Shown here: piece after piece, positions 8,533 through 17,255 of the stretch
How positions within the stretch are numbered: position 1 is the stretch's first letter
Layout of the letters: every line of letters starts with the position of its first letter
Notes under the pieces: generated by a model
The model's database searches: none
Told to the model about the DNA's origin: nothing
What the model saw: the letters and a program-made list of their open reading frames with translations, nothing else
Program-made: the position numbers and the translations under genes
Assembly (NCBI RefSeq): GCF_000455325.1
Contig: NZ_HG322951.1
Location: 1,836,867-1,900,866, forward strand
Reading direction: 5' to 3'
Source of the DNA: Mycolicibacterium septicum DSM 44393
GTDB taxonomy: Bacteria; Actinomycetota; Actinomycetes; Mycobacteriales; Mycobacteriaceae
DNA length: 64,000 nt

Positions 8533-8847
8533 GTGTCCGCAGAGGTTACCGATATGGCTGGGCGCACTGGCGTCGTATTCGACCCGGATGTCAGCTGGCG
8601 GTTGCACCACCAGGTGGCGGTGCGGCCGGAGCCGTTCGGTGCCCTGCTGTATCACTTCGGAACCCGCAAGCTGTCGTTTCTGAAGAACCGGACGGTCGTC
8701 GAGGTGGTCAACTCTTTGGCTGATCACCCCGACGCCCGGTCCGCGTGCCGCGCGGCCGGTATCGCCGACTCCGACCAAGGCCCGTACCTGCACGCGCTGA
8801 GCGTGCTGGTGTCCTCGAAGATGCTCATCCCCGGGAACTCACAATGA
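8533..8847 (+). CDS. mftB: Mycofactocin peptide chaperone MftB (RRE domain)
   Basis: Small protein (104 aa from GTG 8533; 97 aa from the in-frame ATG at 8554) that binds the MftA leader and presents it to MftC. It is a PqqD-like RiPP recognition element, with WRLHHQVAVRPEPFGALLYHF and FLKNRTVVEVVNSL visible. The GTG at 8533 follows mftA by 2 nt; the ATG at 8554 has a weak GAGG upstream, so the start is not settled. The TGA overlaps the mftC ATG (ATGA). Confidence 0.93.
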   Translation: MSAEVTDMAGRTGVVFDPDVSWRLHHQVAVRPEPFGALLYHFGTRKLSFLKNRTVVEVVNSLADHPDARSACRAAGIADSDQGPYLHALSVLVSSKMLIPGNSQ

Positions 8848-10046
8848 CTTCTGTCGCGCCTGTGCGCACGCCCGTCCCACGGCTCGTCGACCAGTTCGAA
8901 AGCGGACTCGACGCCCCGATCTGCCTGACCTGGGAGCTCACCTACGCCTGCAACCTGGCGTGCGTGCACTGCCTGTCCTCCTCGGGCAAGCGGGATCCGC
9001 GCGAGCTGTCCACGCAGCAGTGCAAGGACATCATCGACGAGCTGGAACGCATGCAGGTGTTCTACGTGAACATCGGCGGTGGCGAACCCACTGTGCGCCC
9101 GGACTTCTGGGAACTGGTCGACTACGCGACCGAGCACCACGTCGGGGTGAAGTTCTCCACCAACGGTGTGCGCATCACGCCCGAGGTCGCCGCGAAGCTC
9201 GCCGCCAGCGACTACGTCGACGTGCAGATCTCCCTGGACGGCGCCAACGCCGAGGTCAACGACGCGGTGCGCGGCAAGGGCTCGTTCGACATGGCCGTGC
9301 GTGCGCTGGAAAACCTTGCCGCCGCTGGCTTTTCCGATGCCAAGATCTCGGTGGTGGTCACCCGCCACAACGTCGACCAGCTCGATGAGTTCAAGGCGCT
9401 GGCCGACCGCTACGGCGCCACGCTGCGGATCACCCGGCTGCGCCCGTCGGGCCGCGGCGCCGATGTCTGGGACGAGTTGCACCCGACCCCGGACCAGCAG
9501 CGCCAGCTGTACAACTGGCTGGTCTCCCACGGTGAGCGCGTGCTCACGGGTGACTCGTTCTTCCACCTGTCGGGCCTGGGCGAGCCCGGTGCGCTGGCCG
9601 GGCTGAACCTGTGCGGTGCCGGCCGGGTGGTGTGCCTGATCGACCCCGTGGGTGACGTCTACGCCTGCCCGTTCGCCATCCACGACAAGTTCCTGGCCGG
9701 AAACATCCTGGAAGACACAGGTTTTGGGGCCGGATTCCAGAACGTCTGGCAGAACTCCCCGTTGTTCCGCGAGCTGCGCGAGCCCCAGTCGGCCGGCGCC
9801 TGCAGCGGCTGCGGGCACTACGACGCCTGCCGGGGCGGCTGCATGGCGGCCAAGTTCTTCACCGGTCTGCCGATGGACGGACCGGACCCCGAGTGCGTCG
9901 AAGGCTGGGGCGAGCCGGCCCTGGCACAGGAGCGCACCAAACCCAAGCCCAGCGGTGACCACTCCCGCGGTACCAAGCAGGGGCCGGTGGCACTCAAGCT
10001 GCTGACCAAGCCCCCTGCCCGAATCTGTAACGAAAGTCCGGTGTAA
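8844..10046 (+). CDS. mftC: Mycofactocin radical SAM maturase MftC
   Basis: Radical S-adenosylmethionine enzyme (400 aa) that oxidatively decarboxylates the C-terminal Tyr of MftA and then forms the Val-Tyr crosslink. The [4Fe-4S]-SAM motif is C36-N-L-A-C40-V-H-C43, followed by IGGGEPTVRPDF. A C-terminal SPASM-type cluster region has LCGAGRVVCLIDPVGDVYAC and GACSGCGHYDACRGGC. It starts by ATGA overlap with mftB and is followed 3 nt later by mftD. Confidence 0.97.
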   Translation: MTSVAPVRTPVPRLVDQFESGLDAPICLTWELTYACNLACVHCLSSSGKRDPRELSTQQCKDIIDELERMQVFYVNIGGGEPTVRPDFWELVDYATEHHVGVKFSTNGVRITPEVAAKLAASDYVDVQISLDGANAEVNDAVRGKGSFDMAVRALENLAAAGFSDAKISVVVTRHNVDQLDEFKALADRYGATLRITRLRPSGRGADVWDELHPTPDQQRQLYNWLVSHGERVLTGDSFFHLSGLGEPGALAGLNLCGAGRVVCLIDPVGDVYACPFAIHDKFLAGNILEDTGFGAGFQNVWQNSPLFRELREPQSAGACSGCGHYDACRGGCMAAKFFTGLPMDGPDPECVEGWGEPALAQERTKPKPSGDHSRGTKQGPVALKLLTKPPARICNESPV

Positions 10047-10049
10047 TCC

Positions 10050-11240
10050 ATGGCCCGTGATACCTGGTTCGAGACCGTCGCCATTGCCCAGCAACGGGCG
10101 AAGAAGCGGCTGCCCAAGTCCGCCTACTCGTCGCTGATCTCTGCCAGCGAGAAGGGTGTGACGGTCTCCGACAACGTGGAGTCGTTCGCCGAGCTGGGTT
10201 TCGCGCCGCACGTGATCGGTGCCACCGAGAAGCGTGAGATGTCGACAACCGTGATGGGGCAAGACATTTCGATGCCGGTGATCATATCGCCGACCGGCGT
10301 TCAGGCGGTGGACCCCGACGGCGAGGTCGCCGTTGCCCGCGCCGCCGCGGCGCGGGGGACCGCCATGGGGCTGTCGTCGTTCGCCAGCAAGCCGATGGAG
10401 GAAGTCACCGCCGTCAACGACAAGATCTTCTTCCAGATCTACTGGCTCGGGTCCCGTGACGAGATCGCCGAGCGCGTGCAGCGGGCCAAGGATGCCGGCG
10501 CCGTCGGGCTCATCGCCACGACCGACTGGAGCTTCAGCCACGGCCGCGACTGGGGTAGCCCCAAGATCCCGGAGCGCATGGACCTGCGCACGATGCTGCG
10601 GATGTCCCCGGAGGTGCTCACCAAGCCCCGCTGGCTGTGGAGCTTCGGCAAGCACCTGCGTCCGCCGGACCTGCGCGTGCCCAACCAGGGCCGCCGCGGC
10701 GAGCCCGGGCCGACGTTCTTCGAGGCATACGGGCAGTGGATGGGCACCCCGCCTCCGACCTGGGAGGACATCGCCTGGCTGCGTGAGCAGTGGGGCGGGC
10801 CGTTCCTGCTCAAGGGCATGGTGCGCGTCGATGACGCCAAACGTGCGGTGGATGCGGGTGTTTCGGCGATCACGGTGTCCAACCACGGTGGCAACAACCT
10901 GGACGGGACCCCGGCGGCGATCCGCTGCCTGCCTGCCATCGCCGACGCGGTCGGCGACCAGGTCGAGGTTTTGCTGGACGGCGGGATCCGCCGCGGCAGC
11001 GACGTCGTCAAGGCCGTGGCGCTCGGCGCCCGGGCCGTCATGATCGGACGTGCCTATCTGTGGGGCCTGGCGGCCAACGGCCAGGCGGGCGTCGAGAACG
11101 TGTTGGACATCCTCAGCGGTGGCATCGACTCCGTGCTGCGCGGGCTGGGCAAGTCCTCGATCCACGACCTCACGCCGGACGACATCCTGATTCCGGAAGG
11201 GTTCACCCGAACCCTCGGGGTTCCGCGCGCCGACGCCTGA
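10050..11240 (+). CDS. mftD: Mycofactocin FMN-dependent dehydrogenase MftD
   Basis: FMN-dependent 2-hydroxyacid dehydrogenase-like TIM barrel (396 aa) that oxidatively deaminates the AHDP intermediate to premycofactocin, creating the redox-active dicarbonyl. Motifs include PVIISPTGVQAVDPDGE, the active-site histidine in SNHGGNNLDG, and the phosphate-binding VLLDGGIRRGSD ... ALGARAVMIGRAYLWG. It starts 3 nt after mftC. A 133-nt gap follows before mftE, unusual for this otherwise overlapping operon. Confidence 0.96.
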   Translation: MARDTWFETVAIAQQRAKKRLPKSAYSSLISASEKGVTVSDNVESFAELGFAPHVIGATEKREMSTTVMGQDISMPVIISPTGVQAVDPDGEVAVARAAAARGTAMGLSSFASKPMEEVTAVNDKIFFQIYWLGSRDEIAERVQRAKDAGAVGLIATTDWSFSHGRDWGSPKIPERMDLRTMLRMSPEVLTKPRWLWSFGKHLRPPDLRVPNQGRRGEPGPTFFEAYGQWMGTPPPTWEDIAWLREQWGGPFLLKGMVRVDDAKRAVDAGVSAITVSNHGGNNLDGTPAAIRCLPAIADAVGDQVEVLLDGGIRRGSDVVKAVALGARAVMIGRAYLWGLAANGQAGVENVLDILSGGIDSVLRGLGKSSIHDLTPDDILIPEGFTRTLGVPRADA

Positions 11241-11296
11241 CGGTTGCCCCGGGCGCGCCGGGGTGCGGCGTGACAGGGGTGGCAGGAGAGACGTAC

Positions 11297-11377
11297 GTGA
11301 TGCTCACGGCCGGTGTGGGGAAAGCCAAGGCAAATCAATTGCTGCCCGTGCTCCAACAATTGGCGCACGGTAGGTGA
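11297..11377 (+). CDS. Candidate 25-26-residue leader peptide upstream of mftE
   Basis: In the mftD-mftE gap, AGGAG (11284-11288) precedes a GTG (11297) and an ATG (11300) that open a short frame MLTAGVGKAKANQLLPVLQQ... It ends in a TGA (11375-11377) overlapping the GTG start of mftE. The strong ribosome-binding site and GTGA coupling suggest it could be translated and feed ribosomes into mftE, whose own start has no good Shine-Dalgarno. No homologue is recognised and the frame may be fortuitous. Confidence 0.35.
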   Translation: MMLTAGVGKAKANQLLPVLQQLAHGR

Positions 11378-12117
11378 ATTCGGCCTACGATCGGCACGTG
11401 GCTTTCCCCAGCGGGCTCGGGAACTCAACGTCGAGACAGCTACGCAGCGTGTCGCCAATGTTGATCATCCCGGTGGGCTCTACCGAGCAACATGGTCCGC
11501 ACCTGCCCCTGGACACCGACACGCGCATCGCCTCGGCCGTCGCCCACGAGGTCCTCGAGCACCTCGGCGGCGGTCCGGCCGGCGACTGGATGGTCGCACC
11601 TCCCGTCTCCTACGGCGCCAGCGGCGAGCACGAGGGCTTCCCCGGCACGGTGTCCATCGGCACCGCGGCTTTGCAGTTGTTGCTGGTCGAGTACGGAAGG
11701 TCCGCATCGAGCTGGGCCTCGAAACTCGTCTTCGTCAATGGTCACGGTGGGAATGTGGAGGCGCTGGCGGGCGCCGTGTCCCTGTTGCGCCGGGAGGGCC
11801 GCGATGTTGGCTGGGCCCCGTGCATTGCCGCGGGCGCCGACGCGCATGCGGGGCATACCGAAACATCTGTATTGCTACATATTTCGCCCGGCGATGTCTG
11901 GACTGACGACCTGACCGCGGGGAACACCGCCCCGCTGGCCGAGCTGATGCCCGCGATGCGCAGCGGCGGGATCGCGGCAGTCAGCGAAGTCGGTGTCCTC
12001 GGTGACCCGACAACCGCCACGGCTGCCGAGGGGGAGCGTATCTTTGCTGAAATGGTCAACGGCTGCGCCGGTCAGATTCAGCGGTGGCAGCCGGACCGGA
12101 ACGGATTGCTGACATGA
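11374..12117 (+). CDS. mftE: Mycofactocin peptidase MftE (creatininase family)
   Basis: Metal-dependent peptidase (247 aa) that cleaves modified MftA to release the Val-Tyr dipeptide-derived AHDP. Creatininase-family metal motifs are visible: [32 protein letters not shown] and FVNGHGGN. The start is GTG 11374, which keeps an N-terminus resembling recalled M. tuberculosis MftE; a GTG at 11398 is the alternative. Its TGA overlaps the mftF ATG. Confidence 0.94.
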   Translation: MNSAYDRHVAFPSGLGNSTSRQLRSVSPMLIIPVGSTEQHGPHLPLDTDTRIASAVAHEVLEHLGGGPAGDWMVAPPVSYGASGEHEGFPGTVSIGTAALQLLLVEYGRSASSWASKLVFVNGHGGNVEALAGAVSLLRREGRDVGWAPCIAAGADAHAGHTETSVLLHISPGDVWTDDLTAGNTAPLAELMPAMRSGGIAAVSEVGVLGDPTTATAAEGERIFAEMVNGCAGQIQRWQPDRNGLLT

Positions 12118-13526
12118 CCGGACCGAGGCTGCCCGACGGTTTTGCCGTGCAGGTGGATCGCCATGTCAAGGTGCTCGGGGCCGGCGCGGCCCTCCTCGGC
12201 GGGTCACCGACCCGGTTGCTGCGGCTGGCGCCGACGGCGCAGACCATGCTCAACGGTGGCCGCTTGGAGGTGCACGACGCGCAGAGCGCGCAGCTGGCGC
12301 GGACTTTGCTCGACGCCACGGTCGCCCATCCCCGTCCGCCCAGCGGGCCGTCGCACCGCGACGTGACGGTCGTTATTCCGGTGCGCGACAACGTATCCGG
12401 ACTGCACCGGCTGATCGCGGCGCTGCGGGGCCTGCGGGTGATCGTGGTCGACGACGGCTCGGCGGTTCCCGTAGCGCAATCGGAGTTCGCCGGGATGCAC
12501 TGCGACGTGCAGGTGCTCCGGCACCTCCGCAGCAACGGTCCGGCGGCCGCCCGCAACACCGGCCTGGCCGCGTCGGAGACCGACTTCGTGGCGTTCCTCG
12601 ACTCCGATGTGGTGCCGCGGCGCGGGTGGCTGGAGGCATTGCTCGGACACTTCTGCGATCCGGCGGTGGCGCTGGTCGCGCCGCGCATCGTCGGTCTGCA
12701 CACCGCCGACAACGTGGTCGCCCGGTACGAGGCCGTTCGTTCGTCGTTGGATCTCGGGGTGCGCGAGGCGCCGGTCGTGCCCTACGGCCCGGTGTCCTAC
12801 GTCCCGAGCGCGGCCATCATCTGCCGGCGGTCGGCACTGGCGTCGGTGGGCGGGTTCGACGAGACCATGCAGTCCGGTGAGGACGTCGACCTTTGCTGGC
12901 GCCTGGTCGAGTCCGGCGCCCGATTGCGGTACGAGCCGATCGCGCTGGTGGCCCACGACCATCGGACCGATCTGCGAGAGTGGTTCAACCGCAAGGCTTT
13001 CTACGGCACATCCGCGGCACCGTTGAGCGCCAGGCACCCGGGCAAGACCGCCCCCGTGGTGATCTCCGGATGGACGTTGATGGTGTGGCTGTTCCTGGCC
13101 ATGGGGTCGTACGTCGGGTATCTGGGCTCCGTGGTGATCGCGATCATCACCGGTCGGCGCATCGCCCGCTCCCTCAGCACCGTCGACACCGAGCCCACCG
13201 AGGTCGCCGCGGTGACCGCGCGCGGACTGTGGTCGGCAGCCCTGCAGCTGTGTTCGGCGATCTGTCGGCACTACTGGCCGGTGGCGCTGATCGCCGCCCT
13301 GCTGTTCCGGCGGGCCAGGCACGCGGTGCTGGTGGCCGCGGTGCTCGACGGCGTGGTCGACTGGGCGAGCCGGCGCGGCAACGCCGACGACGACACCAAA
13401 CCGGTGGGCCTGCTGGCCCATATCCTGCTCAAGCGCCTTGACGACCTGGCCTACGGGATCGGCTTGTGGACCGGGGTGGTGCGAGAACGTCAGCTGGGCG
13501 CGCTCAAGCCGCAGCTGCGGAGCTAA
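12114..13526 (+). CDS. mftF: Mycofactocin glycosyltransferase MftF
   Basis: Family-2 glycosyltransferase (470 aa) that oligoglycosylates premycofactocin with glucose units. The N-terminal region is specific to the family. The GT-A domain includes [21 protein letters not shown], the [11 protein letters not shown] acidic motif and [13 protein letters not shown]. The C-terminal part has several hydrophobic segments, from about 315 and again from about 385, suggesting membrane association. Start by ATGA overlap with mftE. Confidence 0.95.
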   Translation: MTGPRLPDGFAVQVDRHVKVLGAGAALLGGSPTRLLRLAPTAQTMLNGGRLEVHDAQSAQLARTLLDATVAHPRPPSGPSHRDVTVVIPVRDNVSGLHRLIAALRGLRVIVVDDGSAVPVAQSEFAGMHCDVQVLRHLRSNGPAAARNTGLAASETDFVAFLDSDVVPRRGWLEALLGHFCDPAVALVAPRIVGLHTADNVVARYEAVRSSLDLGVREAPVVPYGPVSYVPSAAIICRRSALASVGGFDETMQSGEDVDLCWRLVESGARLRYEPIALVAHDHRTDLREWFNRKAFYGTSAAPLSARHPGKTAPVVISGWTLMVWLFLAMGSYVGYLGSVVIAIITGRRIARSLSTVDTEPTEVAAVTARGLWSAALQLCSAICRHYWPVALIAALLFRRARHAVLVAAVLDGVVDWASRRGNADDDTKPVGLLAHILLKRLDDLAYGIGLWTGVVRERQLGALKPQLRS

Positions 13527-13532
13527 ACCCAG

Positions 13533-14975
13533 TTGCAACTGTCATCCAGTCCTCCTCGCGTGCGGGACGTCCTGATCATCGGTGCCGGAAGCGCCGGATC
13601 AGTTCTGGCTGAACGGCTTTCCAGCGATCCCGGCTGCAACGTCACGGTCGTCGAGGCCGGTCCGGCGCCGAGTGACCCGCGGGTGGAGGCGCAGATCACC
13701 GACGGCCTGCGGCTGCCGATCGGGGCCGCCAGCTCGGTGGTGCGCCACTACGCGTCGGTGCTGACCGAGAATCCGCCCCGGCACACCGAGATCATCCGCG
13801 GCTCGGTGGTGGGTGGCTCCGGGGCGGTGAACGGCGGCTACTTCTGCCGGGGACTTCCCACCGACTTCGAGACCTGGGCGGTGCCGGGCTGGGGCTGGCA
13901 GGATGTGCTGCCGCATTTCCGTGCCATCGAGACCGATCTGGATTTCGACACCCCGCTCCATGGCGACAGTGGCCCGATCACCGTTCGGCGGGTACGCGAA
14001 TTCGATGGTTGCACAGCATCATTCGTCGACGCCGCAACCCGGTCGGGGTTCGGCTGGATCGATGACCTGAACGGTTCGGATGCCGGTGCGGTGCTGCCCG
14101 CCGGCGTCGGTGCCGTGCCGTTGAACATCAATGGCCGCAACAGGGTTGGGCCAGGAGGTGCTTATCTGAAGCCGGCGCTGGAGCGGCCCAATCTCGAGGT
14201 GCTGACCGACACGCGGGTTCATCAGGTGTTGTTCCGCGCGAACCGCGCGGTCGGGGTGCGCTGCGATGACGGTGCGGTTCTGCGCGCTGATCGAATTGTG
14301 CTGTGTTCCGGTGCGATCGGATCTGCTCATCTGTTGCTGCTGTCGGGTGTCGGGCCGGCGGCCGACCTTGAGGCGCTCGACGTCGAGGTGGTGGCCGGCC
14401 TGCCCGTCGGAATGCACACCGTGGACCATCCGGAGTGGGTGCTCCCGGTCTCCTGGGTGCCGACCCATGACCTGCCGCCGCTGGAGGCCGTGCTCACCAC
14501 GGCCGAGGGTATCGAAGTGCGGCCGTACACAGCGGGATTCGCTGCCATGGTGCACGGACCCGAACATGATCCCGCCGAACTTCCACACCTCGGTGTGGCG
14601 CTGATGCGACCGCACTCCCGCGGCCGGGTCCGGTTGGCCTCGGCGGATCCGGCGGTGGCACCGGTGATCGAGCACCGGTACGACAGCGTGGCCGAAGACG
14701 TCGACGCGCTGCGCCGGGGTGCCGAGCTGGCTCGTGAATTGGTCAGTCACACAGCTGAAGTCGGTGACGCGTTCTGGTCGACATCGCAGCATCTGGCCGG
14801 CACCGCGCCGATGGGGACCGGGCCCGACGCGGTACTCGATCCGACCTGCCGGGTGCTGGGGGTCGAGGGCCTTTGGGTCGTCGACGGGTCGATCATGCCC
14901 GCCATCACCAGCCGCGGCCCGCACGCGACCATTGCCATGATCGGTCGTCGGGCCGCTGAGTTCCTCTCGACCTGA
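13533..14975 (+). CDS. mftG: Mycofactocin GMC oxidoreductase MftG
   Basis: FAD-dependent glucose-methanol-choline oxidoreductase (480 aa). The FAD-binding motif is VLIIGAGSAGSVLAERL, a second GMC element is IIRGSVVGGSGAVNGGYFCRG, and the C-terminal part has the HLAGTAPMG histidine region and WVVDGSIMPAI. In the mft system MftG is thought to reoxidise mycofactocinol and link it to respiration (recalled). The start is TTG 13533; GTG 13560 is an alternative. The 3' end overlaps the convergent MFS gene by 71 bp. Confidence 0.93.
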   Translation: MQLSSSPPRVRDVLIIGAGSAGSVLAERLSSDPGCNVTVVEAGPAPSDPRVEAQITDGLRLPIGAASSVVRHYASVLTENPPRHTEIIRGSVVGGSGAVNGGYFCRGLPTDFETWAVPGWGWQDVLPHFRAIETDLDFDTPLHGDSGPITVRRVREFDGCTASFVDAATRSGFGWIDDLNGSDAGAVLPAGVGAVPLNINGRNRVGPGGAYLKPALERPNLEVLTDTRVHQVLFRANRAVGVRCDDGAVLRADRIVLCSGAIGSAHLLLLSGVGPAADLEALDVEVVAGLPVGMHTVDHPEWVLPVSWVPTHDLPPLEAVLTTAEGIEVRPYTAGFAAMVHGPEHDPAELPHLGVALMRPHSRGRVRLASADPAVAPVIEHRYDSVAEDVDALRRGAELARELVSHTAEVGDAFWSTSQHLAGTAPMGTGPDAVLDPTCRVLGVEGLWVVDGSIMPAITSRGPHATIAMIGRRAAEFLST

Positions 14976-16536
14976 GCCCCCGGATCACGGACAGCTGCCG
15001 ACCGTCGCGGCCGGGCGCCCAGATGCTTACGAACGCCGCGGCCACTCCCAGCACCACCGCCATCACGAGCAGGGCCGAATTCGTCGCATCCAGGAACGCC
15101 TGCTTGGCCAACTCGGCGATGGCTGTTCCCTGTGGACCCGACTGCGCGGCCACGGCGAGGGCTTCGGCCAATGAGCCCAGGATTGGTTCGCGTACCTCGG
15201 CGGGCAGTCCGGTCAGCTTGGGCCCCAGGTGATTCTGGTAGTTCGCGGCCAGGATCGAGCCGGCCACCGCGATGCCGAGGGCGGCGCCGACCTCCCGGGT
15301 GGTGTCGTTGACCGCGGAGGCCACCCCCTGCTTCTCGTCCGGAACGGCTCCCATGATGGCCGATGTCGTCGGCGCCGTGCACAGGCCGATGCCGGTGCTG
15401 ATGATGATCAGCGGCCAGGTGTAGTCGAGGTAGCCGGAGTCGAGCTCGAGCAGGCGCATACACATCAGCCCGGCCGCGATCACCAGCAGGCCCATCGACA
15501 CGCACAGGCGCAGGCCCAGCCGGGGCAGGTACCAGTGTGTGGTGGCGCCGAGGGCCAGCACGGGAAGCATCAACGGGCACAGGGCGATTGCGGTTTGGAT
15601 CGGGCTGTAACCCATGACCAGCTGGATGTACTGCATGCTGACGAAGAAGTAGCCGAAGTTCGCGAAGAACAGGAAGGTCACACCGACCGCCCCGGTGGCG
15701 AACTCGGGTTTTCTGAAGAGCCGGATATCCAGCAGTGGGTGTCGGTGTTTGAGTTGCACGACGGCGAATGCGGCGGCCAGGGCGACGCCGCCCGTCATGC
15801 AACCCCATACGAACGGGTGCGTCCAGCCGCGCACGGGAGCCTCGACCACCCCGAGCACGAACACCGCCACCGCGGCGCCGATCAGGATCGCGCCGATCCA
15901 GTCCAGCGGTGCGGCGTCCTCGTCCCGCGAGGAGGGCACGGTGCAGGTCAGGATGAACAACCCGGCTCCGGCGATCGCGAAGGTGGCGAAGATGGACTGC
16001 CATCCCCAGAAGTGCAGCAGCCCACCGGTGATCAGGAATCCGAAGACGGCGCCCGATCCGACGACGCCCGCCCAGATGCCAATCGCCTTGTTGCGCTCGG
16101 ATTTCGGTACCGCCGCCGTCAGCAGCGACAGGGTGGCCGGCATGATGAAGGCCGCACCGGCTCCGGCCACCGCACGTGCGACGATCAGGTGGACGGGGTC
16201 GTCGAACACCATCGGTGCCACCGAGGCCAGGACGAACACGGCGAGCCCTGTCAGCAGGGCGCCGCGTCGGCCATAGCGGTCGCCGATCGCGCCGGCCGGG
16301 AGCAGCAGGCAGGCCAGCACCAGGGTGTATCCGTCGACCACCCAGGTGAGTTGGGCTTGGGTGGCCGCGGTCTGGCGGGCGATGTCGGGCAGCGCGGCAT
16401 TGAGCGCCACCATCGATGCGATCACGATGGAGACATCCATGCAGGCCACCGCGAGCAGCCAGTACCGCTGCCGGATCGGCAGATAGGCCATGCCCGGGTC
16501 GATATCCTGGCTGGACTCGACAAGGGTGGCGGACAT
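14905..16536 (-). CDS. MFS drug/solute exporter (DHA2 type)
   Basis: Proton-driven exporter of the major facilitator superfamily, 543 aa with about 14 predicted helices. Seen are GDRYGRRGALLTG (loop 2-3 signature) and LTWVVDGYTLVLACLLLPAGA. AAGGAGGG precedes the ATG at 16536. It is divergent from a TetR gene with two operator-like repeats between them, the usual layout of a repressor-controlled efflux pump. The last 71 bp lie antisense to the end of mftG. The substrate is not predictable. Confidence 0.88.
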   Translation of the reverse strand: MSATLVESSQDIDPGMAYLPIRQRYWLLAVACMDVSIVIASMVALNAALPDIARQTAATQAQLTWVVDGYTLVLACLLLPAGAIGDRYGRRGALLTGLAVFVLASVAPMVFDDPVHLIVARAVAGAGAAFIMPATLSLLTAAVPKSERNKAIGIWAGVVGSGAVFGFLITGGLLHFWGWQSIFATFAIAGAGLFILTCTVPSSRDEDAAPLDWIGAILIGAAVAVFVLGVVEAPVRGWTHPFVWGCMTGGVALAAAFAVVQLKHRHPLLDIRLFRKPEFATGAVGVTFLFFANFGYFFVSMQYIQLVMGYSPIQTAIALCPLMLPVLALGATTHWYLPRLGLRLCVSMGLLVIAAGLMCMRLLELDSGYLDYTWPLIIISTGIGLCTAPTTSAIMGAVPDEKQGVASAVNDTTREVGAALGIAVAGSILAANYQNHLGPKLTGLPAEVREPILGSLAEALAVAAQSGPQGTAIAELAKQAFLDATNSALLVMAVVLGVAAAFVSIWAPGRDGRQLSVIRGLRSRGTQRPDDRSWQWSRAGRGW

Positions 16537-16565
16537 GCTGTGCCCTCCTTCGTCGGCAGAGTTTT

Positions 16566-16600
16566 GAGACTAACAGTCTCGGAGCGAGACGGTAAGTCTG
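16566..16600. promoter_or_regulatory. Tandem TetR operator-like repeats
   Basis: Two copies of GAGAC-N5-GTCT begin at 16566 (GAGACTAACAGTCTC, a 6-3-6 palindrome) and 16586 (GAGACGGTAAGTCTG), exactly 20 bp apart, between the divergent MFS and TetR genes. The spacing is about two helical turns, as expected for cooperative binding of two TetR dimers. This is the likely autoregulatory and efflux operator. Confidence 0.6.
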
Positions 16601-16622
16601 TTTTTTGGAGGTGTGACGGCGA

Positions 16623-17255
16623 ATGACACCGGAGAGCGGCGACCCGCGCCCTGCCCGATCCCGGGCCCGGCTGCTGGAGGCGGCGACGGCGCTGTTGCGG
16701 TCGGGCGGGCCCAGTGCGGTCACCGTCGACGCGGTGACCCGGGCCGCCAACGTGGCCAGGGCGACGCTGTACCGGCACTTTCCGAGCGGAAACGACTTGC
16801 TGGCAGCGGCATTTCGCGCGCTCATCCCGGCAGCGCCGATGCCGCCGGATGAGGGCACGCTGCGTGACCGGCTGATCGCGCTGGTGCAGGCGCAGGCCGA
16901 CTCGATCGCCGAGGCGCCGATCAGCATCACCGCGATGTCATGGCTGGCGCTGGGCGGTGACATGGAGCAACTGCCCTGGCGCTCTGGCGACAGCGCCGAG
17001 GTACGGACCCTTCGTGAGCGGGTGGCCGAGCACTATGCGGTGCCGTTCGAAGCCATCTTCGACAGCCCCGAGGCCGTTGCCGAACTCGTCGAGGTGGATC
17101 GCACGCAGGCCGCGGCCCTGCTGCTGGGCCCGATCGTGCTGGGCAAGCTCAGCACGTTGTCGGAGTTCGACTACGCCTCATGCGTGCGGGCCGCGGTGGA
17201 CGGCTTTCTCGCCACCCACCGCAGGCCCGCGGCGGACGTTCAGCGCAGCGAGTAG
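16623..17255 (+). CDS. TetR-family repressor of the adjacent MFS exporter
   Basis: DNA-binding repressor (210 aa). The helix-turn-helix is in ARLLEAATALLRSG ... TVDAVTRAANVARATLYRHFPS; the C-terminal domain would bind an inducer, perhaps the pump substrate. It is divergent from the MFS gene. GGAGG lies upstream at 16606-16610. The end overlaps the convergent P450 by 16 bp. Confidence 0.9.
   Translation: MTPESGDPRPARSRARLLEAATALLRSGGPSAVTVDAVTRAANVARATLYRHFPSGNDLLAAAFRALIPAAPMPPDEGTLRDRLIALVQAQADSIAEAPISITAMSWLALGGDMEQLPWRSGDSAEVRTLRERVAEHYAVPFEAIFDSPEAVAELVEVDRTQAAALLLGPIVLGKLSTLSEFDYASCVRAAVDGFLATHRRPAADVQRSE

Noticed and set aside
8724..11165. Very long open frame antisense to mftB-mftD
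   Set aside because: The protein is Arg/His/Gly/Val-rich without domains and lies opposite well-recognised genes; it is the usual antisense artefact of GC-rich codon bias.
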